Notes under the pieces: generated by a model | The model's database searches: none | What the model saw: only the letters and a program-made list of their open reading frames with translations | Told to the model about the DNA's origin: nothing | Shown here: positions 34,082-43,704 of the stretch, in pieces | How the letters are laid out: each line of letters begins with the position of its first letter | How positions within the stretch are numbered: the first letter of the stretch is position 1 | Program-made: the position numbers and the translations under genes | NCBI RefSeq assembly: GCF_002760435.1 | Contig: NZ_AUUU01000114.1 | Coordinates: forward strand, 1-43,759 | Reading direction: 5' to 3' | Origin: Clostridium sp. LS | GTDB taxonomy: Bacteria > Bacillota > Clostridia > Clostridiales > Clostridiaceae | Length of the DNA: 43,759 nucleotides

Positions 34082-36853
34082 TTAATTATTCAACTTTTTA
34101 GCTTCAGAAACTAATCTGTATAAGGTATTCATAGCTTCCATTGGATTTAAATTTAATATATCAACGTCACTAATTTCTTTTAGCAACGCTTCCTTTTCGA
34201 TAAAAGTAAAGTCTAACTGCATGTTACTTGAAGAATCCTTATTCTTGTGTTTCTTATGTGTATGCTCTAATTTATTTTCAATAACATTTTCATTTAAAGG
34301 AGCTTTTTCATGTTTAACTTCTTCAACATACTCACTCTTATTTTCAGAAACTGTTTCTGTAACAATAACCTTATTATCTGAAGTGCTTATATCTACAGAA
34401 ACTTCACTTTCTTTAATAGCATTATTGGTTACCTTATGTATATCAAAAGTATTTTCGCCTTCAAGGCTTAAAAGAATCTCTTTAGCTCTATTAATTACCC
34501 CCTCAGGAAGTCCTGCTAATTTTGCAACCTCAATTCCATAAGATTCATCTGCGCCGCCTTCGACTATTTTTCTTAGGAATATTACACTATCTTTCATCTT
34601 CTTAACTGCTACAGAATAGTTTTTAACTCCAGGCAAAACTCCTTCTAATTTTACTAGTTCATGATAATGGGTAGCAAATAATGTCTTGCATCTTAAATTT
34701 TCATTACCTGTAATATACTCAATGACAGACCAAGCAATAGAAAGTCCGTCATATGTTGAAGTACCACGGCCAACCTCATCTAGTAATACTAAACTTTTAG
34801 ACGTTGCGTTCTTAAGTATATTAGAAACTTCCCACATTTCCACCATAAAGGTTGATTTACCACCTGCCAAATCATCTGATGCACCAATTCTAGTGAATAT
34901 CTTATCACATATTGATATATTGGCACTAGCAGCTGGAACAAATGAACCTATTTGAGCCATTAAGGTAATCAAGGCAACCTGTCTCATATAAGTAGATTTA
35001 CCAGCCATGTTTGGACCTGTTATAAGCAATAATTCTTTATCACTTTGATTTAAGATAGTATTATTAGAAACAAACTCTCCTCTACCAATTACTTTTTCAA
35101 CTACCGGATGCCTTCCTTCTGCTATTTCAATTAAACCATCTTCATTAATTTCAGGTTTAACATAATCATTTTCAAGAGCTATTAGTGCTAATGTAGATAT
35201 ACCATCTAAATTTGATATAATTCTAGCACTTTTTTTCAGTCTAGTAATTTCATTTTCAATTTTATCTCTTATTTCACTAAATAGTGTATACTCTAAATTT
35301 ATAAGCTTTTCTTCAGCTCCTAAAATCTTATCTTCCATTACTTTAAGTTCTTCTGTAATGTATCTTTCAGCATTAGCAAGGGTTTGTTTTCTAACATACC
35401 TTCCTTCTGGAATAGAACTATAATTAGATTTTGATATTTCTATATAATATCCAAAGACCTTATTATAACCAACCTTTAAAGATTTAATTCCTGTAAATTC
35501 TCTTTCACGATTTTCAAGAGCAGCAATCCACTCTTTTCCATGTAACTTAGATTGCCTTAATTCATCAACTTCTGCATTATATCCATCCTTTATTATATTT
35601 CCTTCTTTAATACTTAATGATGGATCCTCCTTAATTGACAATTCCAATAAATTTCTTATATCTGCAAGTTCATCTAAACTTTCATAATACTCCTTTAATA
35701 AATCAGAATTAGTGTTCTTTAAAAGTCCTTTTATAGCAGGAATTTTATCTAAAGATGCTTTTAGTGATAATAAATCTTTTGCATTGACATTTTTATTTGA
35801 TATTTTACCTACGATTCTTTCAATATCATAAATATCTTTTAATGAATTTCTCAAATCTTCGTTTAAACTAATTGAACTAAATATCTCATTTACACCATTT
35901 AGTCTCTTAATAATTTCAGATTTAATTATTAATGGTTCTTCAATCCATTTTCTTATAGTTCTACCACCCATAGATGTAGCACTTTTATCAAGAACCCATA
36001 AAAGAGAACCCTTTTTACTTTTTTCTCTTATACTTTCAGTAAGTTCTAAGTTTCTTCTCGAATTTCCATCTATAGTCATGTAATTAACTATTTCGTATTG
36101 CTCTAATAAATTTAAATTTGTCAAACTCATTTTTTGAGTTTCATATATGTACTTAAGTAATACTCTGCTGGCAATTTCTCGTTCCTCATTTAGCCCTGCT
36201 ACTTCCATTTCAGAAAATTGCTCCATAAGTTCTTCTTTTCTAACAAGAAACTCATCGAATTTCTTTTTTGATAAAAGTGCTGATGTGACTCCGCTTATAT
36301 CATTTATTAAGGTTTCATCTAAACTCTCATCAATTAAAATTTCCTTAGGTGAAACTTTTGAAATTTCATCTAATAAGCTAATTTTTATATTATCAAAAGA
36401 AGTTACTTTAAACTCACCTGTGCTTATGTCTGAAACTGATATACCAATTTTATCATCATTTATGTATATAGCCATTAAATATGTATTATCATTTTCTAAG
36501 GAACTATTTACATCAACAAAAGTCCCTGGTGTAATTATTTTTACCACACCTCTTTTTACAATTCCCTTACTTTCTTTAGGATCTTCAAGCTGTTCACATA
36601 TAGCAACTTTATACCCTTTATTAACTAATCTAGGAATATATGCAGCAGCTGCATGATGTGGAATTCCACACATAGGAGCCCGTTCTTCAAGGCCGCAATT
36701 CTTTCCAGTTAGTACTAATTCTAATTCTCTTGATACTGTAACAGCGTCATCAAAGAACATTTCATAAAAATCACCTAATCTATAGAAAAGAATACAATCG
36801 CTGTATTCCTCCTTAGTTTTCATATATTCTACCATCATTGGCGTTAAAGCCAT
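34082..36853 (-). CDS. mutS: DNA mismatch repair ATPase MutS
   Basis: 923 aa, slightly long for the family owing to a charged linker near the C-terminus. The mismatch-reading FxE motif is at 29-31 (GDFYEMF), the ATPase P-loop GPNMAGKST at 613-621, and further motifs are LLDEVGRGTSTYDG and TLFATHYHEL. The linker at about 805-880 is rich in Lys, Glu and Ser, and the short C-terminal helical region ends in AKKLNN. It detects base mismatches and recruits MutL. The ATG follows AAAGGAGG. mutL is expected directly downstream in clostridia, but here the serine recombinase gene converges on mutS instead. No terminator is visible after mutS. Confidence 0.97.
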   Translation of the reverse strand: MALTPMMVEYMKTKEEYSDCILFYRLGDFYEMFFDDAVTVSRELELVLTGKNCGLEERAPMCGIPHHAAAAYIPRLVNKGYKVAICEQLEDPKESKGIVKRGVVKIITPGTFVDVNSSLENDNTYLMAIYINDDKIGISVSDISTGEFKVTSFDNIKISLLDEISKVSPKEILIDESLDETLINDISGVTSALLSKKKFDEFLVRKEELMEQFSEMEVAGLNEEREIASRVLLKYIYETQKMSLTNLNLLEQYEIVNYMTIDGNSRRNLELTESIREKSKKGSLLWVLDKSATSMGGRTIRKWIEEPLIIKSEIIKRLNGVNEIFSSISLNEDLRNSLKDIYDIERIVGKISNKNVNAKDLLSLKASLDKIPAIKGLLKNTNSDLLKEYYESLDELADIRNLLELSIKEDPSLSIKEGNIIKDGYNAEVDELRQSKLHGKEWIAALENREREFTGIKSLKVGYNKVFGYYIEISKSNYSSIPEGRYVRKQTLANAERYITEELKVMEDKILGAEEKLINLEYTLFSEIRDKIENEITRLKKSARIISNLDGISTLALIALENDYVKPEINEDGLIEIAEGRHPVVEKVIGRGEFVSNNTILNQSDKELLLITGPNMAGKSTYMRQVALITLMAQIGSFVPAASANISICDKIFTRIGASDDLAGGKSTFMVEMWEVSNILKNATSKSLVLLDEVGRGTSTYDGLSIAWSVIEYITGNENLRCKTLFATHYHELVKLEGVLPGVKNYSVAVKKMKDSVIFLRKIVEGGADESYGIEVAKLAGLPEGVINRAKEILLSLEGENTFDIHKVTNNAIKESEVSVDISTSDNKVIVTETVSENKSEYVEEVKHEKAPLNENVIENKLEHTHKKHKNKDSSSNMQLDFTFIEKEALLKEISDVDILNLNPMEAMNTLYRLVSEAKKLNN

Positions 36854-36927
36854 AATTAATTTCCTCCTTTAAGGCTAACATTTTTAAGGGAAGATATAAA
36901 TATATTTACTTTATCCTCATGTCTAGC

Positions 36928-36967
36928 TACTGTAATCACCTATTTTTCATGGTAGGAGATAACAGTA
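36928..36967. other. Hairpin in the mutS upstream region
   Basis: A 13-bp stem with two symmetric mismatches (arms 36928-36942 and 36953-36967) and a 10-base loop lies about 75 bases before mutS. There is no T-run, so it is a leader structure or an operator rather than a terminator. Confidence 0.4.
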
Positions 36968-37045
36968 ATTAGAACCTGGACAAACCAAACTAAGATTCAG
37001 ATGGAAATTAAGTTCCACTTGAATCAAATTTTACTTTATAACCTA

Positions 37046-37086
37046 AAAATCCCTAGAACAATTATAACAATTATCTTAGGGATTTT
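37046..37086 (-). terminator. Terminator after gapN
   Basis: A perfect 10-bp stem (37046-37055 with 37077-37086) lies 36 bases past the gapN stop, with T-rich tails on both sides. Confidence 0.75.
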
Positions 37087-37121
37087 CATTATTATTTTTT
37101 ATTTCATTTTTGTTAAACTCA

Positions 37122-38582
37122 TTATCTTACTAAATTTATTACAGTGGCTTTAGGTCTAGACATCGATTCAATAGAATATCTTATTCCTTGTGTTCCAATT
37201 CCTGAAGCTTTTACACCTAAGAAAGGAAAATGATCAGGACCTCTTTCTGTTTTATTATTAACTTGAACAGTTCCAACCTCTAATCTATCTGCTACATAAA
37301 ATGCATCATCTATTTTTTCTGTAAATACTGCTCCTTGAAGACCATACTCTGATTTATTTGCAATTTCTATAGCTTCGTCTTTGTCTTTTACTCTAATAAT
37401 AGGTAATACTGGTCCAAATGGCTCTTCCCAAGCAATTCTCATGTCTGTAGTTACATTATCAAATAGAGTTGGGTATATTAAATTGCCATCCCTGTTTCCA
37501 CCTACAATTAAATCTGCACCCTTATCCTTGGCATCTTTAATCAGTTCCTCAACATAATCAGCTGACTTAGTGCTTATTAATGGTACTATATCTACATCTT
37601 TATCAAGAGGATTTCCAACAGTAAGTTTGCTCATTTTTTGCTTTACTTTTTCAACTAACTCATCAGCAACTTTTTCTAGAACTAAAATTCTTTTTACAGC
37701 TGTACATCTTTGACCAGAATATGAATATCCTCCTGCTACTATATTATTAGCAGCAAGTTCTAAATCTGCATCTTCTAAAACAATAGCTGCATCTTTACCT
37801 CCTAGTTCCATAAGCAGAGGAACCATACTTGTTATTTTAGAAATTCTTACTCCTACTTCTGTACTACCTGTAAAATTAATAAAGTTTATACCTTTATGTG
37901 TTACAGCATAATCACCTATATCGCTGCCTTTTCCTGTTATAGTATTTAAAATACCTGCAGGTACACCTGCTTCTTGAAATACTTTTGCTAAATATAAACC
38001 ACATAAGCTTCCTTGAGTTGCAGGCTTAAGTACAACAGAATTTCCTACAATTATTGCTGGGGCTATTTTAGATGCTGATAAATTTATTGGATAATTAAAT
38101 GGAGAAATTGCAAGTACAACTCCTAGCGGCTCTCTATTTACAACTGAAATTTTATTTCTTTTAAATCCAGGGAATGTATCGCCTGGTATACTTTCACCCG
38201 CCATATTTTTAGCTGTATCTGCTGTAAATCTAATAAAATCAGCAGTTCTATGAATTTCTGATTTAGAACTTTTTCTATCCTTACCAATTTCTCTTATCAT
38301 TATATCAACAAGTTCGTTAGTGTTTTCTACTAAGATATTAGCAGCTTTGTATAATATTTCTGCTCTTTCACTTATTGGCACTTTACTCCATTCTCTTTGA
38401 GCATCTTTAGCAATCTTTATTACATAGTCAACTTCTTCTTTTGTCATAGCTGGAACTGTGCCTACTAGAGAATTATCCAGTGGAGAATGTATTTCTATTA
38501 AATTATTCTCTTTGGCACCTACCCATTCACCGTTTATTAAATTTTTGAAATTATTATTCTCACATTTTATACAATTAAACAT
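37122..38582 (-). CDS. gapN: NADP-dependent non-phosphorylating glyceraldehyde-3-phosphate dehydrogenase
   Basis: 486 aa aldehyde dehydrogenase. Active-site residues are in place: Asn163 in SPFNYPIN, Glu259 in MELGGKDAA, Cys293 in SGQRCTAVKR, and the Rossmann motif FTGSTEVG (238-245). The overall pattern (GESIPGDTFPG near 129-139, MELGGKDAA, FPFLGVKASGIGTQGI) fits GapN, which oxidises glyceraldehyde-3-phosphate directly to 3-phosphoglycerate and makes NADPH. In solventogenic clostridia GapN is a known source of NADPH. Start ATG at 38582. It is monocistronic, with its own terminator. Another NADP-linked aldehyde dehydrogenase is the alternative, but less likely. Confidence 0.88.
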   Translation of the reverse strand: MFNCIKCENNNFKNLINGEWVGAKENNLIEIHSPLDNSLVGTVPAMTKEEVDYVIKIAKDAQREWSKVPISERAEILYKAANILVENTNELVDIMIREIGKDRKSSKSEIHRTADFIRFTADTAKNMAGESIPGDTFPGFKRNKISVVNREPLGVVLAISPFNYPINLSASKIAPAIIVGNSVVLKPATQGSLCGLYLAKVFQEAGVPAGILNTITGKGSDIGDYAVTHKGINFINFTGSTEVGVRISKITSMVPLLMELGGKDAAIVLEDADLELAANNIVAGGYSYSGQRCTAVKRILVLEKVADELVEKVKQKMSKLTVGNPLDKDVDIVPLISTKSADYVEELIKDAKDKGADLIVGGNRDGNLIYPTLFDNVTTDMRIAWEEPFGPVLPIIRVKDKDEAIEIANKSEYGLQGAVFTEKIDDAFYVADRLEVGTVQVNNKTERGPDHFPFLGVKASGIGTQGIRYSIESMSRPKATVINLVR

Positions 38583-38777
38583 TATTTCACCTCTTCCCGA
38601 TAAATTATATTAATTAATATTAATTACTCTTTAGTATTATATTACACCAGTTATTATATTATATCCATATAAAAAAATATAATAAGGCAAATAAATTTAA
38701 AATATTGCAAAAAATAACTTGAAATTAATCCGTTCTTAATACTTTTTCAATATAATATTTACAAAAGGAGTGATAGT

Positions 38778-39356
38778 ATGAAAAAATTAAATATATGCAT
38801 TGATATTGATGGAACTATAACAGATCCTTATTATTGGTTAAGCCATGCAAATAGCTATTTTAACTGTAACATTTCAGAAGAACAAGTTACATGCTATGAA
38901 ATTGCTAATGTTCTTAATGTAAAAGAAAGTGACTACCTTGAATTTTATGATAAGCTTAAAGTAAAAATTCATACTGAAGAAAAATTAAGAGATGATGTTA
39001 AAGAAATATTGAATAAAGTTTTTGAAAATAATAATATCTATTTTGTAACAGCTAGAGAAAAATCTTTAGAACTTTTGACTTTTCTTTATTTAAAAGAACA
39101 TGGAATTCCCTTTGATGAACTTTATGTTTTAGGTACCCACAATAAAGTTCCTAAAGCTTTTGATTTAGACTGTGATATTTTTATAGAAGATAGTTATGAC
39201 AATGCTCTTCAATTATCGCAAAGTGGATTTTTTGTTATATTGCTTGATACAAATTATAATAGATTTGAGTTAAATGAAAATATTGTAAGGGTTTCAAATT
39301 GGACAGAAGTATTACAAATTATAAATGAATTTATAAAAGAAAGTGAAGCAATCTAA
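38778..39356 (+). CDS. HAD-superfamily 5'-nucleotidase-like protein (NT5C type)
   Basis: 192 aa. The HAD motif I DIDGTIT (nucleophile Asp9, Asp11) opens the protein, motif II is in YFVTARE (Thr), and motif III/IV is IFIEDSYDNAL. The cap is a small helical insertion after residue 20, with WLSHAN and an EEQVTCYEI segment. This matches the NT5C-like group (PF06941) of deoxynucleotidase-like hydrolases. The substrate is unknown. The ATG follows AAAGGAGTG. It is divergent from gapN and convergent with fetB. Confidence 0.8.
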   Translation: MKKLNICIDIDGTITDPYYWLSHANSYFNCNISEEQVTCYEIANVLNVKESDYLEFYDKLKVKIHTEEKLRDDVKEILNKVFENNNIYFVTAREKSLELLTFLYLKEHGIPFDELYVLGTHNKVPKAFDLDCDIFIEDSYDNALQLSQSGFFVILLDTNYNRFELNENIVRVSNWTEVLQIINEFIKESEAI

Positions 39357-39498
39357 TATAAATTCATTATCCTACCAGATATATAAAAAATAGTGCACAA
39401 AAGACATTCCTTATTTTTTAAATATATTTTTGTTTCAAATCTTATTTCTTAAACTTCTTCTTTAAGTAATCCCCCCTCCTTTCCCTCATATCTTAAAT

Positions 39499-40281
39499 TT
39501 ACTTTAATCTATTATCTTTAGTAAAAAATGTTCTGTAACCAAGTGTTACAAATAATACAGTTGTAATAGCTGTACTTCCTAAAATTGCAAGCATAATCCC
39601 AATTTGATATTTTATTGCAGTAAGAGGATAAGTTCCAGAAAGAATTTGTCCTGTCATCATTCCTGGCAAGGACACAATTCCTATAGTAAGCATATTGCTC
39701 ATTGTAGGCAAAATTGCACTATCAAAGGCATTATTTACAATTTCTTTAGCTGCTGCCACTGGTGTTGCACCAAGCATTAAAGAATTTTCAATTTCAACCC
39801 TTTTATCTTCAAAATCGTTACATAGTCTATTGGCCCCTAAAGAGATACCTGTCATACTGTTACCAACAATCATTCCTGAAATAGGTATAAAATATTGTGG
39901 ATTGAACCAAGGTCGCACGTTTAATACGATAATTATAAAAAATGCAGCAACTAATAAGCATCCAACTATCATAGAAAAAGCAATAATTATCTTTAGTTCC
40001 TTTGACATTTTAGTTTTTACTCTTTCAATCGAACTATAAATAGCAAAAGAAATCATTATAAAAATCATTAATGAAGTCAGCCACCATCTAGGGTTTTCAA
40101 AGACAAACATTAAAATATATCCCATTATTGTTAGCTGTAAAGTCATTCTAGTTGAAGCAATCAAAATTTGCTTTTCACGTTTTATTCCTCTTGCTTTAAA
40201 TATAATCAGCATTATAAATACAAATACATAAGCTATTGAAAGTTGAACTACAGATAAGTTCATTACCGAATTATTATTCAT
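39499..40281 (-). CDS. fetB: FetB-family (UPF0014/YbbM) iron export permease
   Basis: 260 aa with about six to seven membrane helices. Conserved segments are QILIASTRMTLQLTIMGYIL, PISGMIVGNSMTGISLGANR and EIVNNAFDSAILPTMSNMLT, followed by GIVSLPGMMTGQIL. These are hallmarks of the UPF0014 family, of which E. coli FetB exports iron with the ATPase FetA. The start overlaps the end of fetA by 8 bases, showing translational coupling. Together they should form an ABC exporter for iron or a related metal and so add to the metal theme of the window. Confidence 0.88.
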   Translation of the reverse strand: MNNNSVMNLSVVQLSIAYVFVFIMLIIFKARGIKREKQILIASTRMTLQLTIMGYILMFVFENPRWWLTSLMIFIMISFAIYSSIERVKTKMSKELKIIIAFSMIVGCLLVAAFFIIIVLNVRPWFNPQYFIPISGMIVGNSMTGISLGANRLCNDFEDKRVEIENSLMLGATPVAAAKEIVNNAFDSAILPTMSNMLTIGIVSLPGMMTGQILSGTYPLTAIKYQIGIMLAILGSTAITTVLFVTLGYRTFFTKDNRLK

Positions 40282-40909
40282 AATATGCCTCCGTTACCTT
40301 TCCTTCTTCAATCCTTATTAATGAATCTGGAAATTTTCGAGCAATTTGTTCTGAGTGAGTAATCATAATAAGTTCTTTATTATTTTCCAAAACAAACTTT
40401 GAAAAATTATCAATTATAAACTGCTCTGTTTCTTTATCTAATGCTGCGGAAGGTTCATCTAGTAAATATGTATCAGCATCCATTAACATGACACGCGCAA
40501 GACATAACCTTTGTTTTTCTCCCCCTGAAAGATTACCACACCCATCAGATAGCTGTTTATTAAGTTCCACTCTTTCAAGAGTTTCCTTTAATATATCTTG
40601 AGATGCTTCTTTCTTTTTTGAAAATTCTAAACCAATTTGCAAATTATCTTCAATTGTACCACTGTATATTACAGGAGTCTGTCCAAGCATCACAACATTT
40701 CGTCTGAGCTTTATCGTATCCATTTTAGAAATATCATTATTATTATAATAAATAGCCCCCTCGTCAGGCACATTTAAACAATTTAACATTCGTAGAAGTG
40801 TGGTTTTTCCACTACCTGAAGGCCCTATAATACATGTTATGGGTTTATTGATACGCAAAAAAGAAATATCTAATATATTTTTATATTTCAAATTCCTTAT
40901 TTCAAACAT
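40274..40909 (-). CDS. fetA: FetA-family iron export ABC ATPase
   Basis: The ATG at 40909 gives 211 aa; it is chosen over a GTG three codons earlier that sits too close to the AAAGG site. Walker A GPSGSGKTT, Q-loop region GQTPVIYSGTI, signature LSGGEKQRLCLARVM and Walker B TYLLDEPSAAL are all present, with a switch His in MITHSEQ. Gene order ATPase-permease matches fetAB. It powers export by FetB. The upstream gene (helicase-LexA fusion) is separated by a terminator. Confidence 0.88.
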   Translation of the reverse strand: MFEIRNLKYKNILDISFLRINKPITCIIGPSGSGKTTLLRMLNCLNVPDEGAIYYNNNDISKMDTIKLRRNVVMLGQTPVIYSGTIEDNLQIGLEFSKKKEASQDILKETLERVELNKQLSDGCGNLSGGEKQRLCLARVMLMDADTYLLDEPSAALDKETEQFIIDNFSKFVLENNKELIMITHSEQIARKFPDSLIRIEEGKVTEAYYE

Positions 40910-40954
40910 ATTTCTCACATCCTTTGTATATATTTAGTATGCATAATTAAAAAA

Positions 40955-40998
40955 TAATAGACCTTGTAACAATTATAACAATTATTACAAGGTCTTTC
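40955..40998 (-). terminator. Terminator after the helicase-LexA fusion gene
   Basis: An 11-bp perfect stem (40959-40969 with 40985-40995) is followed on the minus strand by ATTATTTTTT, 14 bases after the stop codon. Confidence 0.85.
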
Positions 40999-41008
40999 AT
41001 TAATTTTA

Positions 41009-42547
41009 CTAATTTTTAACCAGCCCGATAGCTACTCCAAGAAAACTAAATTGCTGATCTGTGATAAAAATAGGTTCATACTTCTCATTTTCAGGCATAA
41101 GAACAACTTGTCTATTAATAATATTGTAGGTCTTTAATGTAGCTTCACCATCAATATCAACTGCAACTATATCTTTAACCTTTGGCATACCTTGTTTAAT
41201 TATTACAACATAGTCTCCATCACAAATATTCTTATTAATCATAGAATCACCTTTAACTTTAAGCATAAATGTATCCTTCGAACTACGTATCCATTCTTTT
41301 GGTAAGTAATAATTGTCTTCCATATACTCATTTATAGGAATAGGACTACCTGCGGCAATTTCACTAAATACTGGAATACTCACTACTTCTTCAACTTTTT
41401 CTTCAATTCCGTTATATTCAATATATATATCATCTATATTTCCAGAATCTTTTATGAAATTATGATGTATATTTCTTTTCAAATCAATATACTTAATAGT
41501 GTCCAATCTTAAAGGCTCTTCTATTTTAATATCCCTTTCTATAGTGTTATCTTCTAATAAGACATCCTTAGCATCATTAGATTCATTTATTTCTTTAATC
41601 TCAACACTAGAATAATTCGTCTTTAAGGTAATACTTTTTCCTTTCATATCATAGCCTAAACTAGCAAAGGACTTTCCATTTGTAAGCCAACTATCAGATT
41701 CGTTATTATTAGATGTATCCATTATAAAAGTAATGCTTGAATATGTTTTTTTATTATATATTGCACCTAAGAATTCTAGTTGAGCTTTTGTTAACATTTG
41801 GCTATCATCAATAAAAATATGCACATATGATTTTACCATCTTACTTTTTGCTGCTTTTAAAGCTAATAAAACTAAATCCTGATCATCAACTTTGTTTGCT
41901 TCATTTAAGTTTTTATTATACTCATTAAATATTTCAAATATAGCTTGTCTTTGCTCAGAATTTTTTCTAAGTACTTTAGGATAGCTGCTATTAACCAAGT
42001 TACTTATTTTTTTAGACCTATTGGCATTTTGATATTCATTAAGCTTTGTAAAATTACACGACTTTATCCATGTAATTTCTTTTTGTATAAAGTCAATATA
42101 TTTCAAGTCTAATATATTAAGCTTTTTTTTATTATTTTTATTTATTACAGCCATTATTGCTTTATTAAGGCAACCTTGTCTTTCGTCTAAAGATGCAATA
42201 GTAAAATTCTTTTTATGATTCTTTTTGTATTGATTAAAGTAATACATTATTAGTGAATCTATTGTACTAATTTCTAATTTATCACTATTATCTTCGTCAA
42301 AAAAACTGCTTTGGTGGTACTTTTCAGTTTCTATATTTTTATAAATAAATGAAACATCCTTTGATACTTCTTCACTATACGTAGCAATAAGTATTTTATC
42401 ATCCTTAGTTATGCAATAATTGTTAAGTAATGATGGAATTTTATTTATAAATGTTGTAGTTTTTCCTGTTCCCTTTTCGCCTTTTATTAGCATATGGCCA
42501 TTAGGCTTGCTTCTAAGTATCTTCTTTTGCTCTCTATTAAACTCCAC
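41009..42547 (-). CDS. Truncated UvrD-type helicase domain fused to a LexA/S24-type autoprotease
   Basis: 512 aa. The N-terminus (1-315) is the first half of an SF1 UvrD/Rep helicase: NREQ (Q motif), P-loop GEKGTGKT (23-30), LIATYSEEVSKD, STIDSLIMYYF and Walker B IFIDDSQML (Asp247), then a NYSS motif. The second RecA domain and motifs V and VI are missing. After a linker, residues about 388-512 are a LexA-type peptidase: cleavage site Ala399-Gly400, catalytic Ser435 in GDSM and Lys472 in ATLK. The spacings (35 and 37) match LexA, so self-cleavage should work. There is no N-terminal LexA winged helix. The protein may sense DNA damage through the ATPase part and be cut on RecA activation. The ATG at 42547 is followed by FNREQ; GGAGTG lies upstream. 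Confidence 0.85.
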   Translation of the reverse strand: MEFNREQKKILRSKPNGHMLIKGEKGTGKTTTFINKIPSLLNNYCITKDDKILIATYSEEVSKDVSFIYKNIETEKYHQSSFFDEDNSDKLEISTIDSLIMYYFNQYKKNHKKNFTIASLDERQGCLNKAIMAVINKNNKKKLNILDLKYIDFIQKEITWIKSCNFTKLNEYQNANRSKKISNLVNSSYPKVLRKNSEQRQAIFEIFNEYNKNLNEANKVDDQDLVLLALKAAKSKMVKSYVHIFIDDSQMLTKAQLEFLGAIYNKKTYSSITFIMDTSNNNESDSWLTNGKSFASLGYDMKGKSITLKTNYSSVEIKEINESNDAKDVLLEDNTIERDIKIEEPLRLDTIKYIDLKRNIHHNFIKDSGNIDDIYIEYNGIEEKVEEVVSIPVFSEIAAGSPIPINEYMEDNYYLPKEWIRSSKDTFMLKVKGDSMINKNICDGDYVVIIKQGMPKVKDIVAVDIDGEATLKTYNIINRQVVLMPENEKYEPIFITDQQFSFLGVAIGLVKN

Positions 42548-42798
42548 TTTTTCACTCCTTCCATTTATTACTTACACTTAAAATATCTTACGAACAAATA
42601 TTTTAATTATTGTTGTAATTATACTATATTATCAGGGAAAGTGCAAAATTTAGGCTTTCGCCACTATGAATGTATCATGGTAAAACTATTGAAATGTTGT
42701 ATTACTTAAGCAAAATATGTATAATTGACAAAGAAACTATTTTATACGGAAGTAAAAATATCCAAAGAATGTACAAGCAGATCTGGAAGGAGAAAAAA

Positions 42799-43593
42799 AT
42801 GAAACCTAACATAATATTTTTTGATATTGATGGAACCTTACTTAGCGAAGAAACTTATACAGTTCCAGAAAGTGCAAAAAGAGCAATAAAAATGGCACAA
42901 GAAAATGGACATCTTGTATTTATTAATACGGGAAGGCCAATATTGGAAATTGATGATTGTATTCAGGAATTAAATTTCGATGGATATATATGTGGATGTG
43001 GTACATACATAGAATTTAAGAATAAAGAGTTATTTCATAAAAGCCTAGGAGTCGAATTATCAAAACTAGTTGCTAAAAGATTAATTGAGCATAAAATTGA
43101 TGGTATCTTAGAAGGAAAATTTGGTGTTTATTATGACGATGATAATAATATATGCTCGAAGGAAGTTCTAAGAATTAAAGCTCGCCATATTAAAGAAGGT
43201 TTTTATAAGGGACAAACTTTTGAAGATCCAGAAATAGATTTTGATAAATTTGTAATATGGGCAAATGAAAATAGTAATTTTGAATCCTTTCATGAAGAAT
43301 TTAAAAGTTATTTTGATTTTATACACCGCGGTGAAAATTTTTATGAACTAGTTCCAATTGGTTTCTCAAAGGCCACTGGCATTAAATATTTAATTGATAT
43401 TTTAAATATCCCTCATGAAAATACTTACGCTATTGGTGACAGTACTAATGATTTAACCATGCTTGAATATGTTAAAAACAGCATTGCTATGGGTAATAGT
43501 AATCCAGTATTATTTGATTTAGTTTCATTTGTTACAAAAGATATTGAAGAAGATGGAATTGAACATGCTTTAAAACACTATGAGATCATATAA
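42799..43593 (+). CDS. Cof-type HAD-IIB sugar-phosphatase-like hydrolase
   Basis: 264 aa from the ATG at 42799, chosen for its GGAAGGAG site; the frame is open further upstream without one. Motif I FFDIDGTLL (Asp9, Asp11), motif II INTGRP, and motifs III/IV KATGIKYLID and AIGDSTNDLTML are present. A C2-type cap lies between motifs II and III. This is the Cof/YidA group of HAD-IIB phosphatases, which act on sugar phosphates, flavin or pyridoxal phosphates; the substrate cannot be chosen from the sequence. It is divergent from the helicase-LexA gene. Confidence 0.88.
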   Translation: MKPNIIFFDIDGTLLSEETYTVPESAKRAIKMAQENGHLVFINTGRPILEIDDCIQELNFDGYICGCGTYIEFKNKELFHKSLGVELSKLVAKRLIEHKIDGILEGKFGVYYDDDNNICSKEVLRIKARHIKEGFYKGQTFEDPEIDFDKFVIWANENSNFESFHEEFKSYFDFIHRGENFYELVPIGFSKATGIKYLIDILNIPHENTYAIGDSTNDLTMLEYVKNSIAMGNSNPVLFDLVSFVTKDIEEDGIEHALKHYEII

Positions 43594-43675
43594 GCGAAAA
43601 ATATTTATTCCTAATTCAATATATAGAACTATAGCTTTTTTGAAGCATACTTTAATAGCGGCATAGTAATTTAAA

Positions 43676-43704
43676 AGAGTGAGATTAAAATAAATTCTCA
43701 CTCT
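43676..43704 (-). terminator. Terminator for a gene beyond the right edge
   Basis: A perfect 9-bp stem (43676-43684 with 43696-43704) is followed on the minus strand by TTTTAAATT. It points to a minus-strand gene outside the window. Confidence 0.5.

Noticed and set aside
34221..36656. Plus-strand open frames antisense to mutS
   Set aside because: They are frame shadows of mutS without ribosome sites or plausible protein composition.
42578..42592. Possible LexA box (CGAAC-type half-site) upstream of the helicase-LexA gene
   Set aside because: Only one half (GAAC) is present; the matching GTTC half is missing at the required spacing.
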